DNA from: Aurelia coerulea
Taxonomy: Eukaryota; Cnidaria; Scyphozoa; Semaeostomeae; Ulmaridae
DNA: 64,000 nt
Assembly (NCBI GenBank): GCA_039566865.1
Contig: CM076948.1
Location: forward strand, 23,571,001 to 23,635,000
Direction of reading: 5' to 3'
Each line of letters starts with the position of its first letter. Within the stretch, counting starts at the first letter, position 1. Both the position numbers and the translations under genes were made by a program. The notes under the pieces were generated by a model. That model saw nothing but the letters and a program-made list of their open reading frames with translations, did no database searches and was not told the DNA's origin. This document shows, one piece after another, positions 36,501 to 40,606 of the stretch.

Positions 36501-37352
36501 TGCAGCTCTGGGTTTTCTATCTTCTGTCAACTAACTTTAAATTCCCAAAAACTTTTGCCTTAATTGGCTGCTACCAGAATTCCAGAAAGTCTACTCGTTA
36601 ATGAGAGGTGGCACATCCCCAGACCCAGAGTGTGGCAGCTGCACGCATGAGATTTTTTCAAAAATTTTACGTGCACGTCGATTTTAAACGAGATCTTTTG
36701 TTCATTACTTTGAAAACAAAGGAATCAAAACCTTGTACGCGAGCAAACAAAGGAATCAAAGACCTTGCATGCGAGCACGCCACTGCTTCCTTGGTATGCA
36801 CGCGCGAGATCTCGTCGAGAACTGCCATACTCTGCAGACTGGCCCCGCAGACAAGAAGAGTTGCTGTGTGCAAGTTTAGATTCTTTTGATCATCGACTAG
36901 CAATAGGAAAATACATAAATAGAACAACTTTATATAATTATATAAAAGGTATTCCATTTATGTATCTTCCAATTGCTTGTCTTGATGGTCAAAAGAGTCT
37001 CCCCCTGTGATAGTGTGATCCAATCAGGGGGGCAGTTTGAGAAAGATCTTTCAGCCACACAGAAAGAAAAATGCGGCATGGAAAAGGCTCTTCTGTTCTT
37101 CTCAGGTCTACAAAAAACATGTATTAGTTAATTATTACTGTTGTATTGCCTTCAAATCAAATAATAATGGCCTTCTTTCTCGGCCTAGGCCTAACGACAG
37201 AGAGCACGCAGTGCAAGCCACCTCAATCGAAAAACAACATCTGAATAAATAGGCTGGCAGAAGATCTCACCAAAATAGTTCTTGATCTCGTTCTCTTTCA
37301 TGCATGATGGGGCATTCTCATCCAGAACTTTTGATAGCTGATGAATACCCAT
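7223..37352 (-). CDS. FEN1: Flap endonuclease 1 (FEN1), complete gene, 17 exons
   Basis: Structure-specific 5' nuclease that removes flaps during Okazaki-fragment maturation and long-patch base-excision repair, acting in the nucleus with PCNA. Exons, 5' to 3' on the minus strand: 37352-37271, 35969-35867, 34761-34702, 30951-30909, 29193-29130, 28405-28368, 26874-26803, 25696-25646, 25171-25086, 23873-23807, 19328-19277, 18001-17922, 17104-17072, 14570-14517, 12947-12883, 8942-8822, 7294-7223. Every junction is GT/AG and all phases agree, giving 1143 nt, 380 residues plus stop, the same length as human FEN1. The XPG-N domain holds D34 and D86; the XPG-I domain holds E158, E160, D179 and D181; D233 follows. 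Substrate-contacting K93 and R100 are present. A PCNA-interacting box QGRLDSFF lies at 337-344 and the tail is Lys/Arg-rich (probable nuclear localisation). No disabling change is seen. The roughly 29 kb of introns is mostly transposon sequence. No canonical poly(A) signal was noticed just past the stop. Confidence 0.97.
8082..8634. repeat. Palindromic repeat, AGGTGGGTGTAAAATTCTAT family
   Basis: Left end AGCTCAAATCTTT...AAGGTGGGTGTAAAATTCTA is complemented at the right by ...ACCTTTTCAAAAATTTGAGC. Related copies at about 19551-20046 and 44424-44943, with relics near 36100-36320 and 45830-46090. Confidence 0.6.
8822..8942 (-). CDS. FEN1: FEN1 exon 16
   Basis: Residues 317-357, starting [18 protein letters not shown] and containing the PCNA-interacting box [10 protein letters not shown] at 337-346. 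Donor AAA|GTACGT. The other nearby GT would break the phase with the last exon. Confidence 0.95.
8988..9496. mobile_element. Palindromic MITE with GGGCCTGTTTA ends
   Basis: Long terminal inverted repeats: GGGCCTGTTTATATGAGG and GGGCTGGCCCGTTA recur inverted at the right end. Flanks CTA/TTA suggest a 3-bp duplication, as in PIF/Harbinger elements. It begins 46 bp upstream of the FEN1 exon 16 acceptor. Confidence 0.75.
9589..10191. mobile_element. TA-flanked palindromic element M1 (CCGGGTGCGCC ends)
   Basis: About 600 bp with long inverted repeats: CCGGGTGCGCCAAAATAAAC at the left is complemented at the right end. TA on each side suggests Tc1/mariner-type mobilisation. Same family as 23189-23769. 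No transposase; FEN1 intron 15. Confidence 0.85.
10528..10585. repeat. Hairpin CCCTGGGTACCAGACTCTC
   Basis: CCCTGGGTACCAGACTCTC and its complement flank a short spacer. Similar small hairpins with CCAGACTC lie at 8410-8452 and (degenerate) 23943-23990. Confidence 0.7.
11441..11764. mobile_element. MITE with TTAA target duplication (piggyBac-like)
   Basis: AGGGGCTCCGTCGTCAAA and its complement bound a 324-bp element. TTAA sits immediately outside each end (11437-11440, 11765-11768), the piggyBac signature. Confidence 0.75.
12883..12947 (-). CDS. FEN1: FEN1 exon 15
   Basis: Residues 296-316, [21 protein letters not shown], matching human [21 protein letters not shown]. Ends with two bases of Asn317. 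Confidence 0.95.
13578..13640. mobile_element. One-ended fragment of the oligo-G transposon family
   Basis: CCCGGGGGGGGGGTAACT followed by GGTACGGGGTTGTGCC and TTTTAGGGTACC, the same left-end sequence as at 61187. Then it abuts the non-LTR fragment. Confidence 0.6.
13641..14330 (+). pseudogene. 3' fragment of a non-LTR retrotransposon
   Basis: Encodes the post-RT C-terminus ([20 protein letters not shown] ... [12 protein letters not shown]), a TGA at 14019-14021, then [20 protein letters not shown] and a Cys motif [16 protein letters not shown]. Ends in a (GAT)n tail at about 14304-14328, as expected of a 3' end. 5' truncated and dead. FEN1 intron 14. Confidence 0.85.
14517..14570 (-). CDS. 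FEN1: FEN1 exon 14
   Basis: Residues 278-295, [18 protein letters not shown]. This is the least conserved FEN1 stretch, but the phase fits both neighbours. Confidence 0.9.
15691..16475. mobile_element. TA-flanked palindromic element (CCGGGTGTCTGAAATAA end)
   Basis: Left end CCGGGTGTCTG after TA; right end GGACACCCTG before TTTA. Inner halves are complementary (for example TAGATTAAATTTTGATATAA against the 16340-16375 segment). The middle, 15900-16200, is unmatched and may be a second insertion. Confidence 0.65.
16604..16647. repeat. Microsatellite (GTTCTTTT)5
   Basis: Five near-perfect copies of an 8-mer, ending at TCCACCCGGTA, which looks like the end of a CCGGGTG-type element. Confidence 0.9.
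16868..17043 (-). mobile_element. tRNA-Ser-like SINE
   Basis: Reverse complement begins GAGTGGCCGAGCGGCTTATA, with A-box TGGCCGAGCGG (17028-17038), and continues to a 5S-like GGATGGGAGACC and TAAGCCCACTATGCAT-type tail in inverted sense. Composite SINE, not a functional tRNA. Ends 28 bp from FEN1 exon 13. Confidence 0.7.
17072..17104 (-). CDS. FEN1: FEN1 exon 13
   Basis: A 33-nt microexon for [11 protein letters not shown] (residues 267-277), matching human NKYPVPENWLHK. Acceptor TTTTTGCAG, donor GTAAGA. Confidence 0.93.
17922..18001 (-). CDS. FEN1: FEN1 exon 12
   Basis: Residues 240-266, [17 protein letters not shown] followed by [10 protein letters not shown]. This is the helix-two-turn-helix DNA-binding element. 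Confidence 0.96.
18443..18545. repeat. (GA)n tract ending in a G run
   Basis: Some 28 bases of alternating GA at about 18504-18531, then about 12 G. Preceded by GCTCTATTAAGCCCCC, the inverse of the minisatellite unit that follows. Confidence 0.85.
18779..19258. repeat. Minisatellite in FEN1 intron 11, about 29 units of 16-17 bp
   Basis: Unit GGGGGCTTAATAGAGA with variants (GGGGGTTTAATAGAGA, GGGAGCTTAATAGAGA). The FEN1 coding strand reads pyrimidine-rich CCCCCTCTCTATTAAG. The array ends under 20 bp from the exon 11 donor. Unit counts are likely to vary between alleles. Confidence 0.95.
19277..19328 (-). CDS. FEN1: FEN1 exon 11
   Basis: Residues 223-239, [17 protein letters not shown], with catalytic D233. 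The minisatellite at 18779-19258 begins under 20 nt inside the following intron. Confidence 0.96.
19551..20046. repeat. Palindromic repeat, AGGTGGGTGTAAAATTCTGT copy
   Basis: CATAGCTTCCAAATCTTT...AGGTGGGTGTAAAATTCTGT at the left is complemented at the right by ...AAAGATTTGGAACCTATG. Matches 44424-44943 along its length. Confidence 0.75.
20330..20575. mobile_element. Palindromic repeat with CATACTAACCGGTTTTGT core
   Basis: ACTAACCGGTTTTGTAGTTG then CCTCGGTCTTATTGCACAGA are mirrored by their complement up to GGTTAGTATG. A related, inverted copy lies at 60253-60440. Confidence 0.6.
20650..22500 (-). mobile_element. 5'-truncated non-LTR (CR1/L2-like) retrotransposon
   Basis: RT ORF, a 240-bp 3' UTR and a 3' tail of (GAAAT)n at about 20655-20680. 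The endonuclease end is missing. It sits in FEN1 intron 10, same strand as FEN1. Clade assignment rests on RT and tail type only. Confidence 0.8.
20890..22443 (-). CDS. Reverse transcriptase ORF of a non-LTR retrotransposon (517 codons)
   Basis: Uninterrupted RT domain: [63 protein letters not shown], the catalytic YADD in TMYADDTSI, then the thumb and the C-terminal [15 protein letters not shown]. No stop or frameshift, which suggests recent insertion or copying. The annotated ATG is simply the first Met after the 5' truncation; the native protein would start further upstream with an endonuclease domain. It has no role in FEN1. Confidence 0.93.
   Translation of the reverse strand: MDTRQVEKVFGKFKSSMGSGPDGIANFFLKAGLPILADSLCDMFNLSLATGVFPDSWKIARVAPIFKSGQQNDRSNYRPISVLPFLSRVFEKLVYNQLYEYMDGNKHLFSHQSGFRSLHSVVTSLLNNTNDWYVNIDNGKYTAMVFIDLKKAFDTVNHQILLAKLKKYGIDGLEYLWFQSYLENRCQFCKVNGACSDLHDIDCGVPQGSCLGPLLFLIYINDLPLALNKCNLTMYADDTSISYASKNIEELNTTLNRDLDCLNKLLQGNKLSLNVVKTQAMVIGSQPNLKKIAEKKVDSPTFSIGGSDINLVNNVKYLGVQLDSNLDWNQHMKVLCGKVSRALGFLKYAKKFVPKPTLIQMYRGIVEPHFRYCCSVWGSCGEARLQALQKLQNRAARIVSNSSYDTSATLLIKNLKWLTVSDMIKSETATVTYKAITGLAPSYLSDLFTKNSDRNIDISLRNAATDLYIPRMTTCKGQKAISFRGARTWNQLPLDIKQANSLNSFKCQLKNHLQPSA
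22508..23135. mobile_element. Palindromic element, CACGGGCGGTAGG ends, 7-bp target duplication
   Basis: CACGGGCGGTAGGAAACGCTGA-type end is complemented at the right. AAAATAT flanks both sides (22501-22507 and 23136-23142). The two halves remain complementary inward (for example CCAAGATGCATTGCGTTC at 22740 against 22800). No ORF of note. Confidence 0.85.
23189..23769. mobile_element. TA-flanked palindromic element M2 (CCGGGTGCGCC ends)
   Basis: Second copy of the family at 9589-10191, same ends and TA duplication. It abuts the AATAGACC MITE and lies 37 bp from the FEN1 exon 10 donor. Confidence 0.85.
23807..23873 (-). CDS. FEN1: FEN1 exon 10
   Basis: Residues 200-222, with [18 protein letters not shown], matching human KLPIQEFHLSRILQELGL. 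The donor lies 37 bp from the palindromic element at 23189-23769. Confidence 0.95.
24272..24574. mobile_element. MITE with CCTGTACGAAAATACAAGGC ends
   Basis: Left CCTGTACGAAAATACAAGGC is mirrored by GCCTTGTATTTTTGTACAGG. The interior is a run of CCTTGTA/TACAAGG words in both orientations, so it can fold in many ways. Confidence 0.75.
24865..25043. mobile_element. Short MITE with CAGTGCC ends
   Basis: CAGTGCCGGAGCCAG at left and CTAGCCCTGGCACTG at right are inverted. hAT-like termini, but no clear 8-bp duplication was seen. Confidence 0.5.
25086..25171 (-). CDS. FEN1: FEN1 exon 9
   Basis: Residues 172-199, with [17 protein letters not shown]179 and D181 are metal ligands. Confidence 0.96.
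25646..25696 (-). CDS. FEN1: FEN1 exon 8
   Basis: Residues 155-171, [17 protein letters not shown], carrying catalytic E158 and E160. Confidence 0.96.
25826..26790. repeat. Divergent interspersed repeat relics
   Basis: Phrases such as TTCAGCCTTTCTGATATCAAC, TAATACCTCAAGTACTCTTC and ATTTTTCTGAGC recur at 50590-50800, 51110-51420 and 52850-52920. No coding content was recognised. FEN1 intron 7. Confidence 0.45.
26803..26874 (-). CDS. FEN1: FEN1 exon 7
   Basis: Residues 131-154, beginning [15 protein letters not shown] and ending GIPFIE. This starts the XPG-I domain. Phase 0 at both ends. Confidence 0.96.
27890..27955. repeat. Hairpin ACCATCCATAGTGAAGA
   Basis: ACCATCCATAGTGAAGA and its exact complement flank a CCCGGTGACTCTGTCTT-type spacer. 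Small hairpin of unknown origin. Confidence 0.65.
28368..28405 (-). CDS. FEN1: FEN1 exon 6
   Basis: A 38-nt exon for residues 118-130, [13 protein letters not shown], part of the helical cap. It matches the human EVEKFTKRL segment. Confidence 0.93.
28469..28963. mobile_element. Oligo-G transposon copy with nested TA element
   Basis: CCCGGGGGGGGGG...CCCCTCCCCCCAGG, flanked by the 8-bp duplication TGTAGCTG (28461-28468 and 28964-28971). Interrupted by the palindrome at 28637-28835. FEN1 intron 5. Confidence 0.8.
28637..28835. mobile_element. TA-flanked palindromic MITE (CCGGGTGTCCCAAAATG ends)
   Basis: 199 bp, CCGGGTGTCCCAAAATGATG and complement, TA at both sides. Inserted into the oligo-G element, so younger than it. 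Related to 51570-52381. Confidence 0.85.
29130..29193 (-). CDS. FEN1: FEN1 exon 5
   Basis: Residues 97-117, [22 protein letters not shown]100 and the basic helical-gateway segment that threads the 5' flap are conserved. Confidence 0.95.
29475..30419. mobile_element. TA-flanked palindromic element (CAGGGTGTCCC ends)
   Basis: 945 bp. Left CAGGGTGTCCCACAAAAAGT and right ...CTTTTTTTGGGACATCCTG, TA duplicated outside. Long complementary arms (AAGTCGGACAC region). No ORF for a transposase. FEN1 intron 4. Confidence 0.8.
30909..30951 (-). CDS. FEN1: FEN1 exon 4
   Basis: Residues 82-96, [16 protein letters not shown]86 is catalytic and K93 contacts the scissile phosphate in the family. The intron upstream (30952-34701) holds the Ngaro element. 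Confidence 0.96.
32244..33310 (-). pseudogene. Tyrosine recombinase of the Ngaro-type element, frameshifted
   Basis: N-terminal SAM-like part ([19 protein letters not shown]) and first catalytic Arg (GMFRKSHLL) lie in the frame 33310-32450. The C-terminal HSFRRGGAS (His-x-x-Arg) and the Tyr of AVLLYL lie in another frame, 32606-32244. A frameshift near 32500-32550 separates them, so this copy is probably inactive. Confidence 0.85.
33210..33893 (-). CDS. RNase H domain of the Ngaro-type element (RT deleted)
   Basis: Frame starts at the deletion joint and encodes the RT-connection ([18 protein letters not shown]) and RNase H with [28 protein letters not shown] and [15 protein letters not shown], ending ICADSVSRM. 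The acidic residues D, E and D are present. It overlaps the recombinase frame by 101 bp in another frame, as in this element class. Confidence 0.85.
   Translation of the reverse strand: MLFLRRILDCMNLLVLPNAKYQLTPEFRKDIFWWTNFLSVFNGKRLLHSKIPIADVQTDACNVAVGAFYRGDWAYSFLPADAPSLTSMHINFKEAYAIYLAAKCWGALWANQHVVVKSDNQAAVAMINKGTTANPQVMAWLRDLFWLSAIYNFRITAAYIPGIQNICADSVSRMHTTASLLIFYSLLCNMYPPVVVLSSSLMDHMSYNSSVFLLSRFCSGSVVQGAC
34190..34466 (-). mobile_element. tRNA-derived SINE, minus strand
   Basis: Reverse complement begins GGTGGTGTTGCCAAATGGTT (A-box-like) and has B-box GGTTGAATCCC (34392-34402). It abuts the Ngaro element and the plus-strand SINE at 34484. Confidence 0.65.
34484..34655 (+). mobile_element. 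tRNA-derived SINE, B-box region damaged
   Basis: GTTGTGGTGCAGTGGTATAA with A-box TGGTGCAGTGG, then the same body as 35590-35778 (CTTGAGCCTCATGACAAAGG, CTTCTCTGATTCCAGTGCT). The B-box is lost. Confidence 0.7.
34702..34761 (-). CDS. FEN1: FEN1 exon 3
   Basis: Residues 62-81, [20 protein letters not shown], closely matching the vertebrate protein. Phase 2 at both ends. Confidence 0.96.
34890..34916. repeat. Microsatellite (ACAT)n
   Basis: About seven perfect ACAT units. Confidence 0.95.
35590..35778 (+). mobile_element. tRNA-derived SINE, best copy
   Basis: A-box TGGCGCAGTGG (35596-35606) and B-box GGGTTTGATACCC (35648-35660), then a tRNA-unrelated body ending CAACTTCACCTTCACCTTC. Pol III promoter boxes look intact. 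FEN1 intron 2. Confidence 0.8.
35867..35969 (-). CDS. FEN1: FEN1 exon 2
   Basis: Residues 28-61, including [20 protein letters not shown]34 is the first catalytic aspartate. The exon ends in ETT plus two bases of Ser62. Confidence 0.96.
37271..37352 (-). CDS. FEN1: FEN1 exon 1
   Basis: Codes residues 1-27, starting [10 protein letters not shown] and ending KNYF, then one base of codon 28. The start is fixed by the invariant Met-Gly-Ile: the mature N-terminal Gly2 is part of the family's active-site region. Donor is G|GTGAGA. Confidence 0.95.
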
Positions 37353-37423
37353 TTTGCTTGATAGATTCTAGATTCTTTTTCTTCTTTCCTGCTTTTACGA
37401 TCGAAGAAATTCTCATGCCAGAA

Positions 37424-37435
37424 TTCGCGCGCAAA
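37424..37435 (-). promoter_or_regulatory. E2F-like site in the FEN1 proximal promoter
   Basis: On the gene strand this reads TTTGCGCGCGAA, a near-palindrome matching E2F (TTTSSCGC) in both directions, 72-83 bp upstream of the start codon. E2F control fits an S-phase replication gene (established for animal FEN1). Only about 135 bp of non-repeat DNA separates the start codon from a repeat at about 37489, so the core promoter should lie here. No TATA box was seen. Confidence 0.5.
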
Positions 37436-37488
37436 TACCAGCCTCTTTCGCATGAAGATCATTACGACCAAGAGGCTGAAACATAATT

Positions 37489-38738
37489 CACGTATTTTTT
37501 TATAAGAAACTGCTCGCCAAAAGATTAAAACTCCAATACTGGGAAAGTATAAGTTAAGAAACTATTTATTTTGATAAAGGAAATCCTTTACACATTTTTA
37601 CTTTACTTACACCTGTTTCCTGTATCATATTACTTGTAAGGTACTCGAGTAATGTCTAAACATTGAATTTGAAAAGGCTTAAGGTCACTGTATCCCTTCA
37701 GTGACCACTCACGGTGTTTTCTCTCTTGATTATCACGCCCGCGACATAACACGTATAAACTATACATCATTCGATTCGTCATTAAATAGGGAGCATTTAC
37801 GAGACAAAAAGAATACAAATATCCGAAAATTGGGCGTTATACATCCGAAAACGTGAAAATCGGACCTTCCCCCCTTCTAGAACCTCCCTGTCCCCCAGAT
37901 ATGTTTTATTTAAATCTCAATGGGATTTTTGCGCTCTCAACACATTAATCTAGCAAAGCGTGCCTCAAATTTCTTTTGCATGCCTTAGCTTCAGAATAAT
38001 TAATAAAACGATTTTGCCCCTCGCTCCCTGGCCTCATTTTGAGATTCATTCAAATGTTAAATTTGGACCATGCAATTTTTCTCAAAAGTGAGACACCCTT
38101 TGGTCCCCCTATGCCTTTTCTCTCTGTCTGCCAAATTTCAGCCAATTATATCAAGCCGTTGGGTACAGGGAGCTGTATGAATACCCATTCGTTGCTGAAA
38201 AATTGATTTTGAGAAAAGCGGAAAAGCGCTGAAACAGTTTCTTAGCGTACAGTTCCACTGTTGAAAATGATTAACTTCAATCTGGCCACAAGAGTAAACA
38301 GAGTAATCCTGTATGTATTTAGTGCAGAGTTTACAATGACATAACTGGTATTATAACCGCAAAATCCATTAAAACAGGAAATCAAAGGCACTTGAAACCT
38401 TTAACCTTTAGTTCTCAAATAATCCTCGTCATGTAAACAGCATTTTCCTAGCAGAAAACACCTTGCTTTAAATTGCTTATAATTCGCTGAAAAATAAAGT
38501 AAAATTCCTTGAAATTATCAGAAATTGTAGGTAGATGTGTGTGCTATCCAATGATCTAAAAATCCAAAAATTGATCGGAAAAACTTTTTATCGTCCTGAA
38601 AACTTGATTTGGTTCACTAGGTCACAGGTAGTAAACATGAAGATTGTTATGGAACCTCTAAGAAACTCGTAAGAAAATATGAGTACTGAAAATCTAATCA
38701 TTTTATGAAATTTTCATTTCTGGCCAAAAAATACGCGT
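37489..38738. mobile_element. Interrupted TACACGTATTTTT-ended element
   Basis: Left end CACGTATTTTTTTATAAGAA, body matching 54451-54816 up to about 37680, then unrelated DNA, then the matching right end (AAGAAACTCGTAAGAAAATA ... GCCAAAAAATACGCGTA). Lies just upstream of the FEN1 promoter. Confidence 0.55.
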
Positions 38739-39200
38739 ATTTCGGTTCAACTCACTGATGTTCAACTCCGCCCCAGACGAAAATTGAAAATGTTTCCAAG
38801 TTTTTCTAACTAAAAGATAAACTTCCACAAACCCCTTGATAAAGGTGGTGTAAAATTCTATCACCACAAATTTCTTTGAAGACTTTGAACTCAATGACTT
38901 AAATTTCTTTTAGCTCTTTCGCCATAATTCTACCATTGGATTTTTCCACTAAAAAATACATGGTTAGCGGTTATAACAATTCGTTTCCAGTCCCTTCTGT
39001 TTGCTGTTAGCTCTTCTAAAACTTTCAATGTTTTTTCAGCAGGGTTTGACTCAATTCTTATCTTGATTTTTATCGAGGGCAAGTCATTTTCTGTCAATTT
39101 TCTTCTTTAGAATTCAAGAAAAATTTGGAAAAGAACTTGAAACCATTTCAATTTCCAACCTTTTTCAGAAATCACAGAAAATAATATTCAAGAAAACATA

Positions 39201-39505
39201 CACGTTTTTTATAAGAAACTTGGATCAGCACTTAGTACTAAAAGTTTCTTAATCTCGCATGAAAATTTCGATGTTTTAGTAGGACATGCCTGCTCTCAAA
39301 GTACCAATATCAACAAACGAGGTATCTATGTTCAAGTTAACTATCAAGGAACATTTTTAGAGTGATTAGAAATTGATTGCAGATAAATTCACAGCGCTGG
39401 AGTCAACCAAATCCGTATACATTTTTTGGGACACCCGGTAGAGTTTCTTAAATTTTTGGTCATCGTAGTACTAGTTTCTTATAAACCAGTTTCTAAAAAA
39501 ACGTG
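39201..39505. mobile_element. TA-flanked element, CACGTTTTTTATAAGAAACT ends
   Basis: Left CACGTTTTTTATAAGAAACT and right ...GTTTCTAAAAAAACGTG, TA on both sides. Close to 47723-48138 in sequence. Confidence 0.7.
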
Positions 39506-39589
39506 TAGTTTATGAATGTCTACAATGCAGCATCAAGTAAAGGTTTGTCACTCTTCATGTTCGCAATTTAGAAATTTGATGACGAGGAG

Positions 39590-39950
39590 TGTTTTGAAAG
39601 GGGTCAGCCATTGATTAAAGCTAAATTCACTGCATCAAACCAAATCTGTACAAATTTTAATTATGTTCAAGTTAACTATCGACGAACAATCTGAAAGGAG
39701 TTAGCCATTGATTAATGCTAATTTCACATCACTGCATCAAACCAAATCTGTATAAATTTTAATTAAGTTCTAGTTAACTATCGAGGAACAATCTGAAAGG
39801 GGTTAGCCATTGGCTAAAACTAAATTCACATCACTGCATCAAACCAAATCTGTATATTTTAACTATGTTCAATTTAACTACCGAAGAACAATTTGAAAGG
39901 AGTTAGCCATTGATTAAAGCTAAATTCACATCGCTTATGATCAAACCCAA
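39590..39950. repeat. Direct tandem repeat, about 4 units of roughly 100 bp
   Basis: Four successive units share the phrases TTAGCCATTG, AAATTCACATC and GCATCAAACCAAATCTGTA, each followed by TTAACTA and then GAGGAACAATCTGAAAGG or a close variant. This is a minisatellite or locally amplified repeat in the intergenic DNA. Confidence 0.65.
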
Positions 39951-40119
39951 TCATTATACCTGTTTTTGGCACACTGCTACACTTCTCCACATTTGCTTAA
40001 CTCCCTCAAATACTGTCAAATGTATCAAACCAAGAGCGGGTTCGGGTGCCTATTTTTTAACATAGATTGGAGGAAAAACATCTATTCAAAAATATATCAT
40101 TCTAGCTTTATATTCTACG

Positions 40120-40454
40120 CCCGGGGGGGGGGGGGGTACTTGACTTAAATTTGTACGGGGGTGTGCCCACGAAAAAATTCTTTTTTACCCTGCTCCAGAA
40201 TTTTTCGCTCAAAATGGTAACCTGTTCTAGTAAAAATTGGTAAAAAGTATACTCAAAAACATGAAATTTGACCGAAAAACGACCCGATCTAGCAGAATAT
40301 TCCCCGTTGACATGTTTTGACAACCTGCTCTAGAAAAATTGCCTCATTTGGATACCCTGTGCTAGAAAAAATTGATGAAAACACGATACCCTTAAAAACG
40401 GCACATCCTCGTCGGACAAATATACTAAGTACCCCCCCCCCCCCCCCCCCCGGG
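40120..40454. mobile_element. Oligo-G transposon copy in the carbamoyltransferase 3' flank
   Basis: CCCGGGGG(G)n TACTTGAC ... TAAGTACCCCC(C)n GGG, flanked by near-identical 8-mers ATTCTACG/AATCTACG. It begins 26 bp after the stop codon, so the 3' UTR must run through it unless the poly(A) site is immediate. Confidence 0.8.
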
Positions 40455-40480
40455 AATCTACGACAACTCCCTGCCACATT

Positions 40481-40606
40481 TCACGAAATCTTATCTCTAC
40501 ATTTTGTAAATAGAAAGTCTTCAATTAAAACGTACTTAAAAAGGTCTGTTTCTGCAGAATCAAGAATTTCCAAGGCAGTACTGAGTCTATTTAGAATTGG
40601 TTTACC
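40481..40606 (-). CDS. Carbamoyltransferase exon 17 with stop codon
   Basis: GKPILNRLSTALEILDSAET, then FKYVLIEDFLFTKCRDKIS and stop. The GKPI (family GEPIV) follows NTSFN directly, as expected. An oligo-G transposon begins 26 bp past the stop. Confidence 0.92.
   Translation of the reverse strand, partial: GKPILNRLSTALEILDSAETDLFKYVLIEDFLFTKCRDKIS

Larger units (their letters stand above)
37353..40480. other. Intergenic region between FEN1 and the carbamoyltransferase gene
   Basis: Holds the short FEN1 promoter (37353-37488), repeats with TACACGTATTTTT-type ends (37489 to about 38738, interrupted; 39201-39505), a block at about 39590-39950 in which a segment of roughly 100 bp containing AGCCATTGATTAAAGCTAAA recurs four times, and the oligo-G element at 40120-40454. 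No gene was recognised. Confidence 0.7.

Noticed and set aside
39590..39950. CRISPR-like direct repeats
   Set aside because: Repeats are long, imperfect and contiguous with no unique spacers of fixed length; eukaryotic context.
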